Of a stretch of DNA of 64,000 nt, positions 12,085-22,534 are shown one piece after another; position 1 is the first letter of the stretch; each line of letters begins with the position of its first letter. The stretch is from Cyclospora cayetanensis (lineage: Eukaryota > Apicomplexa > Conoidasida > Eucoccidiorida > Eimeriidae). The stretch spans positions 1 to 64,000 of the forward strand of contig NW_020312096.1 of assembly GCF_002999335.1 (NCBI RefSeq), given 5' to 3'. The position numbers were made by a program, and so were the translations under genes. The notes below the pieces were generated by a model. The model was not told where the DNA came from. It saw nothing but the letters and a program-made list of their open reading frames with translations, and made no database searches.

Positions 12085-13527
12085 ATGGCGTTTTTATTTC
12101 GTGGGTGGGAAGATGTGGAGGGCGAAAGCCTGGGGAGAGATTCGGCCTCGAGCTCTGCGGTGTATACAGAGTTGCGCCTCCGGGTAAGAGAGGAAAGCAG
12201 CAGAGGGGAGGGTCTGAGCCGAAGTGGCAGTTACCGCCGACGCAGCAGCAGCAGCAGCACGGGCAGATCCTCCAGCGGTATCCTTCAGTGTACTCCCAGG
12301 CGCGACGACGCACTCAGAGCGCAGGGTGCCACGCGCGGCGTAGCATCGGGGTCAGGGGGAGTCTGTGAAAACGCTGCTCCCCATCGGCCTTTAGAACTAC
12401 CTTGGCGGCATCGGTTTTTGCTCAGGGTCTCATACGAACGGAGGAAGAAAAGGAGAGGCTGCTGGAGCTGTGCAGCGGCACGGCAGATGTTCGCTCCGCC
12501 TCCAGTTGGACAGATGTTGTCATGCACACCGCCGCTGCCCAGACGGGTGTGTTGCCGCTAAGGGGGCGTTTCCAACTTCCGAACATCGCGTACTGCGCCT
12601 TCACTGCCTTTTCAAACCCTACAGGGAGCGAAAGCCTCCCTAGGACCACCACCACCCCCCCCCTCCTCCCACCATGATGGGTTGTGTGTGTTGAGGCTCC
12701 TGCAGGCTGTATGGACATGCGGAAGCGTGCAGACACGCCGCATGAGTTGACCCTCAGGTGGTACTCCGAGCCACCCGCCGTCAAGGATGCCTGGTATGCA
12801 TCCGAAAGGCCAGTTTCCTTTATTTTGAAGCAGACGCTGTCTCGTGAGCGTGGAGCCCATAGGGGAGCGTCTTCTGTGTGGCATGCATGCAGCACGGTGT
12901 TTCACGTAGATCGAGGCGTCTTGGTAGGAGGACTTCATGCGAAGCGAACTGCGGAAGCCGTTCGCGTTTGTGCGGTGGAAACGTCGCAAAGCATCAGGGG
13001 TCTCTTAGGCATGCTAGGATTTAGGTAGGGCGTACACTGGGAGGGCAGAATGCAGGCTTGCTAAGCTGTGTAGCTACGACACATGGCCAGCCAGAAAGCA
13101 CTCGCTACATACTGCCTTGCGTCTATGAAGCCTCCACGGCATGGTGGGGCATCTATGCATTTTGGCGAGTTGTTTCTCCTGCCTGCCTTCTCCGCTTGCG
13201 CCTGTTTTTCCTGTTAAGGCGTGTTGGCATGGTCCACGTGAAAGCCGACGTCTTCCACTTTAAACCGAAGACTTCACGGCATGTCGTGCTACTCGTTCAA
13301 CGGCACTTTCTCGTATGGTGCTGGGGGTGGTGCTGTCGCCGCAGCTGTGTGTCTCTCCTTATTTCAACGCAGCAAGGCCGTTGGAATTTCAGTGCTTTAA
13401 CGACGGCGCTCTCGTGAGAGCTGCTGCTGCTTCTGCCTTTGCTGTAGGACCCTGCCCACCAGCAGCCTTTGTGGGAAGGAGGCGAGAGTTGTTGGCTCGT
13501 CGAGTTGCTTGCACGTCGCAGCTGTGA
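12085..13527 (+). CDS. Candidate multi-exon gene, unassigned
   Basis: Several plus-strand stretches look coding and sit behind good splice signals, but I could not fix all junctions. An ATG at 12085 opens MAFLFRGWEDVEGESLG. After TTTTTGCTCAG, 12422 onward reads GLIRTEEEKERLLELCSG. After CTCCTGCAG, 12707 onward reads MDMRKRADTPHELTLRWYSEPPAVKDAW and meets a GTATGC donor. Around 12900-13022 VFHVDRGVLVGGLHAKRTAEAV appears. After GTCGCCGCAG, 13346-13527 reads LCVSPYFNAARPLEFQCFNDG and ends at a stop. The absence of CAG-run bias in these pieces supports real coding. No domain is recognised. It converges on the TPR gene at 13971. Confidence 0.35.
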
Positions 13528-13970
13528 AGCAGCCACTGCAGCGGCAGAAGCAGCCCTGGCTGCCGTTGCAGATACACTCAAACCGTAAGCCACTACTCCC
13601 GCCGCTGTAATCACGTGTTGCGCTCGAGTAAGTGCCACCTGCTGCCATGGGCATGTGCTGTGCCCATTAGCAAACGGTTTACTGCGTAACTGTGAGACTG
13701 TCTCTCGATTGCTGTTTTAGGGTTGTTATGCTGCGCAAAGTTGATCCGAAGGACTATGCTGAAGCCGAGGCGAGAGCCATGCGTGCTGCAGCCCTTTGAG
13801 GCTCAGGAGCAGCAGCAGCAGCAAAGACAGCAACTGCTGCTGCAGACGGACTCCCATCGGAACTGGCTGTAGCAGCCTCTGCTGCAGCTCCTAAATAGCG
13901 GAAGGCGCTGCTGCACTACTGGCAGGAGCCCTATGTGCTTGATTTCTTGATGGCCAACTGCAGCCGAATG

Positions 13971-16230
13971 CTACGGATTTACACTGGAAGCAATGCATGC
14001 AGCGCTTTGCTGTCGATTGCTGCTGCTGTCGATGCCCATCGTGGCTGCTGCCTCAGCCAGTTTGCGTCGAGCCTGCTGCTGGTGCAGCCGCATCAACGCT
14101 ATCCATTCAAGTGTATCCTCCTCACCTAATTCATGCAGTCTCTGCTGCAGCGACACCCGGCGCCGCTGCAGCTCCTCTTCGCAGCAGCGTTGCTGCAGCT
14201 CAGACTGCTGGCGCAGCTGTCGCTGTTGCTGCGAAATCCATTTGTCTGTAGGGGGTCTTGTCAAAGGGCCTCCCAGCTCGATTGGATCATTGTGTGCTAC
14301 TGCAGGTGCTGCTGCCCCTAGTGCCAAGTTGTAGATGCGCTGCAGCAAATTCAGCCTCAGGCTTGGCGAAGCAGCTGGCGCTGCTGTCTTTGCTGCAGAC
14401 TGCAGGGTTTCTCTGCGTGTGCTACCGAACGCCTCCATAGCCCATGTCAAGCTTAGCGCCTGCAGCAGCAGCAGAAGGCGGATAAGCGTGCAACACGGCA
14501 TCCCTGCAACGAGTAGAGAGGGAACAAAGACGTGCTGTACCTGCGGTCCGTCACCAGATAAACTGCAGCTGCAGCACCTAGCGACGGCTTCCTCGCAGTG
14601 CGCTTACGTATTCGATGGCTGGCACTGCCTCTTCGCTCTTGCCGCCGTAAAGAGTGACAACTCCAAGCACTAGCCAGGCGTTAGCAGTAGACAGGAGCAC
14701 AGCAGCGTTCCCGGCAGCAAATTGTCGCTGCAGGTTGCTGCATCCAGCGCCAGCAGCTCGAAGGCGTAGTGGGTCGGTAGCAGCAGCTACACCCCGGCTG
14801 CTGCTTCGAAGCTGCTGTAGTTCATAAAGAAAATCGTACGCGAGGCCTGACAAAGGCCCTATCGGGCAGGCAGTGAGCTGCGCAAGCTTTGCTGCGGCAC
14901 GAAGTGCAGCGCGAGCAGCGGCTGCAGCACCGGGAAGCTGTCCTACCCGTAGACGGCACACTGCCAGGTTTGAGAGGTATTGCGGCATTGCCATGCAGAT
15001 GCCCGCTGTTTCGATATTTGCAGCAGCAGCTACTGCCTTCTCTAGCCAGTAAAGGGCGCTGTCGAATCTGCGGCAACAGCAGCAGCGAGCACCCGCTCAG
15101 CACCAGAACTCCCCACAAAGCTAGCTGCCCTACAGACGATAGAAGCAGCGAACGATTTGAAATATCAGCAACCACCTCGACAGCAGCCCAGGATCCCCCA
15201 GTAGCAGATACACTACACTTAGAGACAGCATCAGGATCTACAGCTCGATTTACTTCTTGGCTTCTGCTGCCACTGCGCCCATCTCGTTGAGCAGTAGCGG
15301 GCAACCAGGGCGTAGCTCCCTGCAGCAGCAAAAGCATTTTTCAGCTGTATTTGATGGCTGCAAATACAGCGTCTGCAGCAGTTGCATGCATGGCGCCGAT
15401 CTACCCTCCAGCACCATAGGAAAAGGCAGAAACAACGACAAAACCAGCAGCAATGAATTTCTGCACCCTCAACAGCATCAATAGGTTTCTGCACCCGTAA
15501 CAGCAGCAATAAATTTATGCATGTTCCACCACCAGCAGTGGACTTCTGCAGCGACACCCCAACCTCCTTACAACGCGCGCTGTAAGTACACCGTGCCGGC
15601 ACCAGCAGCGCGCCATCGCTGCGTATCAGACGAAGCCGAGCGCTGCCTCTCTAGGAGCCGCCGAGCTGCTAATAGCAGAGTTTCGCTGCAACTGGAAACA
15701 ACGCAACATCAGCACCAGCTGTAGAGCATCGAATGCCACTGCTTCTACCACAACTTGCAAGGCCCACGCAGCATCAGACGGCTACACACCTGAAGCAAAC
15801 AGCTGCCGCTGCCACCGCTGATCTTCGAGTGGTATATCGGCTCTGCTTACCACGGATACAGCCTCTCTAAAGCCTCAAGTACAGGGTTGGCGGCGCAGAT
15901 GTGCTGCTGCTGCTGCAACTCTTGTGTCGCTACAGCAAGCAGCAGCAGCAACTCCAGAGCCTTGTCGCTTCTTCGTGTGGCCCTTCTGCAGCACATATAT
16001 GCGTATATACAGCAGTCGTGTAAAGTATAGAAGGGAAGAAACGACACATGTGCACACACCTAGCAGGCGCTACACACACACACACAGTCCACTGCAGCTT
16101 AATTTGACAGCCAAGCCCCCGTTCTGCCGTTGCTGCGGAACCTACGCGGCAGTTTCTGCCGCAGCCAGAAACTCGCCGAAGGTGAACTCCACCGTCCCGC
16201 GCTGCATCAGAAAGAGCATGACGCAATACA
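13971..16230 (-). CDS. TPR-repeat protein (kinesin-light-chain or APC6-like repeats)
   Basis: Multi-exon minus-strand gene. The last three exons join cleanly: 15319-15254 (ELRPGCPLLLNEMGAVAAEAK), 15067-14608 (KFDSALYWLEKAVAAA...PQYLSNLAVCRLRVGQLPGAA...GKSEEAVPAIEY) and 14459-13971 (ALSLTWAMEAFGSTRRETLQ...). Donors are GTAAAT and GTAAGC; acceptors CTGCAG and CCGCAG; phases match. The pieces show at least three TPR units (NEMGAVAAEAKKFDSALYWLEKAV, SNLAVCRLRVGQLPGAAAAARAAL, GKSEEAVPAIEYALSL). The tail is a Gln-rich coiled coil (RQLRQQSELQQRCCEEELQRR). Upstream pieces include 15929-15851 (ANPVLEALERLYP, donor GTAAGC) and one near 16230-16155 (LMQRGTVEFTFGEFLAAAETAA), also TPR-like. ELRPGCPLLLNEMG resembles the APC6/Cdc16 repeat region, but this is not enough to name the gene. 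Expected role: protein-protein scaffold. Confidence 0.65.
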
Positions 16231-16239
16231 GAGCAATGG

Positions 16240-17864
16240 GCTCATGCGCTGTGGTATGGAGAGCAGCGGCAGGAGCGAAACAGGGGAGCAGCCATACCCC
16301 CCTTCCCCGCCAGCGTCCATCACTACATCAGCAGCCAAAGGGGCGAACCACAAGACATTTGAGCGATTCGAACTCCGCTCGATTCCTTTGCCCTTTTGCA
16401 CGTGTCAGCAGCAGCAGGTGCTCCTGCAACTTGTCAATCAGGTGAGCTGCAGCAGAGCAGCAAGGGCAGCAGGAAGCGGCTCAAGACGCTGCCGCGCCAA
16501 TAGGATGCCAGGGCAGGAGTACGACCTCTTCCCAGCACGTCACTCGCAGCAGCACACCAGCAGCAGCAACACTACACACCAACAACACCAGCAGCAGCAC
16601 ACCAGCAGTAGCAACAATACACATCATCAGCAGCCGAGGTGCCGCCGTTAGCATACTACGCAGGCAGCAGCCCTACAGTCAGCACATACGCGCAACGAGG
16701 GTTGCACTGCTGGCAGTCCGGAGTGCCTCCGAATCGAAAGGATCTCGACTCAGGAGCCTGGCCGTTCAGAAACAAACACACTCAGCAGAGAAGGCATACG
16801 TAGGCAGCTCGCTACAGGAGAGTGCCTGAAACATTCTGTAAGGCGGCACTGTGCAGGGCAGCCTAGTGAGTGCAGAGTGTTAAGATTTGTTGTCAAAGCT
16901 CCTACAGGCTACAAATGGCGAAGGCGTCATCCGGCCTCCCATCATGAATAGCTCGTCGCGCTGCGTTGCGGGCATTGTAGCTGCAAATCCAAAAACGGTG
17001 AATCTTAAAGAGCACAAGCCGTCCGTCACTGTGCAGTCCGTTCACCGCGTAAACAACGGCTCGGGGAAGCAGCGAGAAAGCGGATGCGTTTTGCTGCCAT
17101 CTGTCGCACCTGGAGAGCGCCAGTCCAGATTTCCGAAAGCCGAGGGGGACGGGCATCTGCAGCAGCGCAGAGGCAGGAGACGCAGCCTGGGGAGCACCAG
17201 GCAGAGCCTGCGGCACACACAGTGCAGAAACAGTGCGCAATCGCGCAGTGGTAACCGGAGAAACCAACAGGGCGAGGCGTGATGCGCAAAAGGCTCGAGA
17301 ATGGAGCTCTGCAAAGGGTTCAGAAAGCGGCGAAAGAAGCACTTGCAGCAACACGAGAGCATGCAGCGTGTTCCTGCACGAGGTGTCAGCTGCTGGGGCT
17401 GCTCGCATGCGCCCACTTGAATTTCGCGTAACGGCTTGATGCCGGGAGAAGCCAACTGCGAGCGGTGAAGCAGCAGCCATCTGCACGCACGGCAGCGAGA
17501 TTCACAGGACTGCTGCCGCTGCTGCAAGAGGTCACTGGTGCCGTAGCGACAGCTGCTGCTGTTGTTGGGCAGGGAGGTGTGTGTGTGTGTGTGAGATTCA
17601 GAAAGCATGCTTTGGCTTTCAGCAGCTTTACTTGAGGGGTTCGTCGCGGTCCGCATGCCCCAGAGACGACAGCAGATGCACCTCTGTGAAAAAGCAGCCG
17701 CAGGGAGAAACACGACTCTCGATTCAGCAGCAGCAGCTGCATTTTCGTAGCAGTGCGGCCATACGGCAGCAGATGCAGCAACGAACTGGAGCAGCAGACA
17801 GCAGGACGCGCAGCCTCCAGGCAACCCCGCTAACACGACAGCACACACCAGCAGCACCAACAAT
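16240..17864. other. CAG-rich interval without a supported gene
   Basis: Between two minus-strand genes. It contains tandem-like runs of CAGCAGCAACAC near 16550-16640, a (GT)n run at 17577-17594 and CA runs near 16075-16086. Overlapping frames exist on both strands (for example minus 16902-17486 and plus 16887-17282), but they look like mutual shadows of low-complexity DNA and no domain was recognised. The 5' end of the TPR gene probably lies at the left edge. Confidence 0.4.
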
Positions 17865-18584
17865 TTACAAACCTTCTTCCGGCGAGATGAGACATGTGCC
17901 TAAGAGCCTTGTCGCTGCAGAAAAGCCAGCGGCCGTCATGCTGCTGCTGTTGCTGCCGCAGCAGCAGCTTCGCAACGCCTCAATGTGCAACTCCGTGAAC
18001 TCGCAGTGTCTGTACACCTCGGCCAGCAGCAGCTGGTGCCAGCTGAGCAGCTGCGGTAGTCCGAAGCAGTCAACGCAGAGCCAGCCCTATCTACTTGAAC
18101 TCCGCATGTTCATACGCTCACATCTCATTTGAAGGAGAAACTTCATGAAGGTAGGGGACCTGTGTGTTACCTCCGGATCTGCCCGAGAAGCCTCCAAAGA
18201 CAAGACTTCTGCTGCTTCCCTGCGCCTCCCGGCATGCGCCTACAGGCAGTACAGCAGCCAAGAGACGCGTATAAAAGCCAGCGTGAAGCAAAGCCTCTCC
18301 GTGAATACAAGTGCGACAGCGCTGCGTAGTTGGACTCGACGCACACGGAGACACAGCCGCTGCTTACCAAAGCTTTTGCCTTGAGGAGTAGAAGACTCGT
18401 GTGTTCTGCGGAAGGCTGCTTCCCGTACGACTGCAGGAGCTGCATCACATCGTTATTGAAACTTAAAGCATGCAGCCGCCAGAGCGCTGCAACAAACCAC
18501 CTGTTGTTGCTCATGACATTTGCATTGCTGACGGCATGATTATCGAGGCGGAGGCACTCACGCAGCTGCTGCACTTCGCTGGTC

Positions 18585-18624
<40 letters not shown>

Positions 18625-19264
18625 GCATTGTGGGGGTTCGCTTTCGGCCTTGCCCCCGCTGCTGCTGTTTCTGTTTCTGAAGGCGTTTCTTTTGCTCCTC
18701 AAGTACACTCTGCAGGCAGGGAGAGTGGAGGAGGACGTGCTGATGCTGCAGCTGCTGCAAGTGGTGCTGCTGCTGCAGATTCGGAAGCCCTAGTAACAGC
18801 AGCATGTCTGCTGCTAGTGCCTCCTGGAAGCAGCAGAGCGACAAATCCTCTGACACCCACTCTCCCTCCTGCCCCTCTGCTGTTGCTGCTGCTTCGACGT
18901 GCTGCAGCAGCTCCTGGTCCTGCAGCAGTTCCCTGTCGTGCTGCTGCAGCTGCTGAAGCACCTGCTTCGACTTTGCAGCGAAGTCTGGCCGATCGAGCGG
19001 CTGCTGCTCGAGTTCTTGCAGCAGGCGAAGCGCATTGGCTTTGCAGTCAAGACGCTGCTGCAGGTGAAGCTGAGCATACGTTCCTCGTGCATCTTGCACA
19101 TGAATCGGCAGAGCACTGAGCATCCCATTGAAGCTGCTGCCGTTCTGAGTGCTGCTGCCGCCGTGCGCCTCTCGAGAAGGGTCAAGCGGATCCAGCAAAA
19201 GCGGGCAGAAGGGAAACTCTAACGACAGCTCCTGCCGCTGTTGTGGTTGTTGCTGCTGCTGCAT
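17865..19264 (-). CDS. Gln-rich helical protein, possible TPR/SRP72-like, unassigned
   Basis: Exon 1 runs from an ATG at 19264 to a strong donor TTG|GTAAGC at 18368 (299 codons). It is rich in Gln and Leu (VLQQLQQHDRELLQDQELLQHV) with an Ala-Thr run, and ends in a helical segment, NNRWFVAALWRLHALSFNNDVMQLLQ. A second piece after TCGAG near 18333 reads SNYAALSHLYSRRGFASRWLLYASLG. The last exon, about 18085-17865, reads CVDCFGLPQLLSWHQLLLAEVYRHCEFTELHIEALRS and ends at TAA 17867-17865. The junctions of the middle exon were not fully resolved. Paired-helix content suggests a TPR-like fold. The NNxxxAALW segment loosely recalls SRP72, but I do not claim it. The last exon carries one copy of the repeated DNA word described in the findings. 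Confidence 0.5.
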
Positions 19265-20355
19265 CTTTCGCGCACGCTGCTGACTAGGGGCTTCAGTGTG
19301 TTGCTGCTCTCTGGAGGCTGCTGCGGCACATGTATCAATTGCCGCATGCAGCAGCGCCTGCTGACGCCATTCAGCAGGCTGTGCCTCGTGGCTGCTGCAG
19401 CGGGAGCCGCTTGTTTTGGGGGGCTTTGGTGCTGCTGGGGTTGTTGGACAGCTGCGCGTGAGGCTGCATCGACACAGCTATCCAAGTGTCTGTTTCGAGT
19501 TTTTCCCACCTTTTGTGAGCACCTGTTTGTGGGCACCTGCTGGCGAGGAGAGCTGCTGAAAGCTTTGTTGCACGGACTGCTGCACGCTATGGCAGGAGAG
19601 GCTGGCTACCGCAGCTAGCCCGTGTTGTTCATGGCAAAGTCGCTGAGGCAGCGCTGGACTGGGGAGGGCAGTGCGCCTGTAGGCAGCTGTGGTAGTTGCT
19701 GTTGGTTCGTCAGTATCCGCTGTCGATGCGGCTCTACGAAACGCGCATCTGAGGTGGCTGTGCGCGAGGATGCTGCAAGACAGTGGTGTCTGGAATCGGC
19801 GACAGACCAGCAATAAAGGCGCGAATGGAGTTCTCTCCGCAGGTGCAGAAGAGCAGGATGAAGGCTACAGCCGTCATCCTGCGGTGGCTTGGTGGTGGGG
19901 TCGTGTCCTATGGGACTGCCGTCGACAGGTCTTTCAGCAGCTGCTGTTGCTGCGCGCGCATGTGCCCCTTCCGGAGCAGCTGCATGAGCCTTGTTAATCG
20001 ATGTTTTGAAACGTTTTTCGCAGAAATTGTGGTCGCCGTAAGAACGGCAGCACGACATGCGTTTGGGGCCCGCCTGCAGTGCGAGCATCTAGCAGATCGG
20101 CAGACAGAGCTGCGCATTCCATGGGAGCTGAACGGCTGTCACGACCTTCGACTCAATAGAAACACGCTTCCTGCGCTCGATTCGACAGTACTGCTGCTGT
20201 GGCGTCTGCTTGCAGCAGTTTGGAGAGGTTTTGTTCATCGGAAGGGCCCCGTCAGCTGCAGCAACCAAGGCGCAGCGGAGGAAGTACTGGAGCGCCGAGT
20301 GCAGGTAACGAAGGATACTGCTGCAGCCCGCATCAGGAGCAAGAAAACGTACAAG
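19265..20355. other. CTG-rich intergenic interval
   Basis: Presumed divergent promoter region between the minus-strand gene starting at 19264 and a candidate plus-strand exon at 20356. Open frames on both strands here are composed of CTG/CAG-derived Leu, Cys and Ala runs and are not credible as genes. Confidence 0.4.
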
Positions 20356-21015
20356 ATGGCGCCTGCGTGGCTTCTGTTTCCCCCCACGGCAGGGTTTGGC
20401 AGGCGCGTTGCTGCAGTGGCTGTGCGGGCTGCAGCGGCAGGAGCGACAAGTAGCAGCACTAGCAGACTGAGAGCCTCGAGAAGCTGCTCTCAGACTTTTG
20501 GTGCCCAAACGCCACTGGAGGAGCGCCACCCTTCGCCGTTCAGCCCCTCTATGAGCAGTGGACGCGGGAGGAACTCTTCTACCCGGAGAGCCTGTGCACG
20601 AATGCAGCAAGCGACACCTGCGGCAGTAGCTGCAGCAGCAGCTACTGCCACAAAAGAGGCGGCAGCAGCAGACTCCATCGCAACAGTTGCCTCCTATGCT
20701 GCAGGTTTCTCGCTCCTTCAGCACTACAGTGCTTGCAGCGCCAGCTACTTTGGCCGTATTCCAGCCTTTTTAGCAGCCCCTGAAGTTGCACCGGAACCAG
20801 GTGCAGCCGCAGAGAGAATCGCAAGTCTCTTTCGGTATCAAAGGGAGACGCTAGCCGTTCCTTTTATCATCAGGAATGATCTGCGCAGCTCTAACCCAAC
20901 TCAAACGAAGGTGGCTGCAGCTGCTCCAGCAGACGCAACTCCCGCTGCCGCTGCTGCTGCTGGAGGGAACTTACAGATCGAAGAAGAGCCGCAGACATCT
21001 TCTACCATCTTCGAG
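20356..21015 (+). CDS. Candidate first exon with mitochondrial-type leader, unassigned
   Basis: An ATG at 20356 opens a 220-codon frame ending at a donor, GAG|GTGCGT (21015/21016), in phase 0. The first 50 residues (MAPAWLLFPPTAGFGRRVAA...SRLRASRSCSQ) carry many Arg and Ser and no acidic residue, as mitochondrial presequences do. The remainder is Ala-rich with one ordered-looking stretch (SYAAGFSLLQHYSACSASYFGRIPAF, then IASLFRYQRETLAVPFIIRND). No family is recognised and no downstream exon was matched. The frame could extend upstream of 20356, but the leader argues for this start. Confidence 0.35.
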
Positions 21016-22534
21016 GTGCGTAGCTGGTGAATTGGACGACGATTAGCCTCCACGACAGGGCGTGGCGGTTTGCTTGGGCTGCCAGAAGTGTCTCTGTGTG
21101 TTGCCGAGTGGAGGGGGTTCTGCTGTATGTATGTGTGCCTCTATGTGCATGCAGTGCATGAACAAAAAGAATCGCCTTGCGCAACGCAAGCGCCGGAAGA
21201 GGCAGGGAGAACGGGTGTCGTTGAGGTACCGGTAACTGCGGTGTAGCAGCAGCAAGCCTCACGCGAGCAACAGCAGAGTCTGTATAGATGAAGCTTTCCT
21301 ATGGGCAGCCAAGCATACTGCCCTAGCAGCATGAGCTCTAGCAGCATCAGCTCGAGCTCTAGCATTATTAGCGGCAGCCTGGGTAGTAATTCTCAGGTTG
21401 TGCGCCCATGTTTATTTCATCATCTCGAGTCCTTTGAGATGGCTGCTAAGATGACGGCAGCCTGAGAGTAACGGCATTTTTGAAGGACATGCGTATATAT
21501 ATTTATGTACACATGCATACATACATAGAGTGTAGCTTAGGAAGGCGAGCTGCTTCTTAAGCAGCGGACCTGCACACACTGGGAGTTGCATCTGCACTGC
21601 GTTAGGAAGTTGTTTAGCTAGCAGGGCGCTCTCAGCGGAGATGGAGGTGTGCATCAGCTCAGACGATCCTCCTAATACACTTGGAGTCTCTATACATCTA
21701 TATAGTAGCTGCAAATTTTGGGAGAAGGGGCTTTCGTGAAAAGCAGACGCATGCGTCTCCTCAGTGGAGGGTCGGGCGATTTGGACGTCGCTTTTCTTGC
21801 CGATCAGCTTCTGCCCTCCATGGGGTCTTTTGCTTTATCATGCAACTTCAATGTACTAGCACTGTAGGGTGTAGGCAGCTGTGCAGCGCGTGGCTGTAGA
21901 TGCGCCTCTATGCCACAGGCGGGTGGCGGATTGTGTCCACGTGCAGGGTACAGCGAGGCTCGCTGGTTTCTCGTCCCTCCCTCAGTAAAGGCCAGATGCA
22001 GACTGCTCCTGTGAATGCGCAGCGCAGTGCAATTCGAAACGCAAGCAAGTTGCCTCAGGTCGTTAGAGGTAGAGTGGGCAGTTTCCCCCTGTGTTGCCAC
22101 TCTGGCACGCCCGATGCGGCACTCCCGCAGCAATTGGTAGGCAAACATGCAATGATCAAGTACGTTTATCGGAGCAATAACGCTCGGTTTGGTGGCCTCT
22201 TGCCGCTGGGGAGGGACGTCTGGATGCAAGGCAGCCGTCGGCAGCGGCGTCGTGGCGGCTGCAGGGGGGCCAGCTGTTGCTGCAGCCTCAAAATCAATGT
22301 TTAATGCGCTAAATATATAGAAATAGGGCTTTAGACAGTTTTTAATTGCGGGGGAGTGGAGCAATCCCAATGACCGCAGAGACAGCACCAATCCTTGGTG
22401 TGCCTTCTGTAGCAGACAGTGGAGGGGGGTCGGTGTGTGTGCGTGTCTGTCTGCCGTGCGGCGGTTGCTGGAGCAGTTGCTGCTGAAGCTTACGTCCCCT
22501 CTTTCCCTGCTTCTCATAATGCATACACAGACTC
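21016..22534. other. Interval with one unassigned minus-strand frame
   Basis: No gene is certain. On the minus strand, an open frame spanning about 22320-21804 includes a protein-like stretch (APINVLDHCMFAYQLLRECRIGRARVATQG) free of CAG runs. It could be an internal exon. Near 21300-21365 is a short imperfect AGCTCTAGCAGCAT repeat. The interval also holds the putative promoter of the KBP gene that begins at 22535. Confidence 0.35.

Noticed and set aside
19783..20355. Upstream extension of the plus-strand exon that starts at 20356
   Set aside because: The 191 extra codons are Cys-rich and repeat-derived, whereas the internal ATG opens a clean mitochondrial-type leader.
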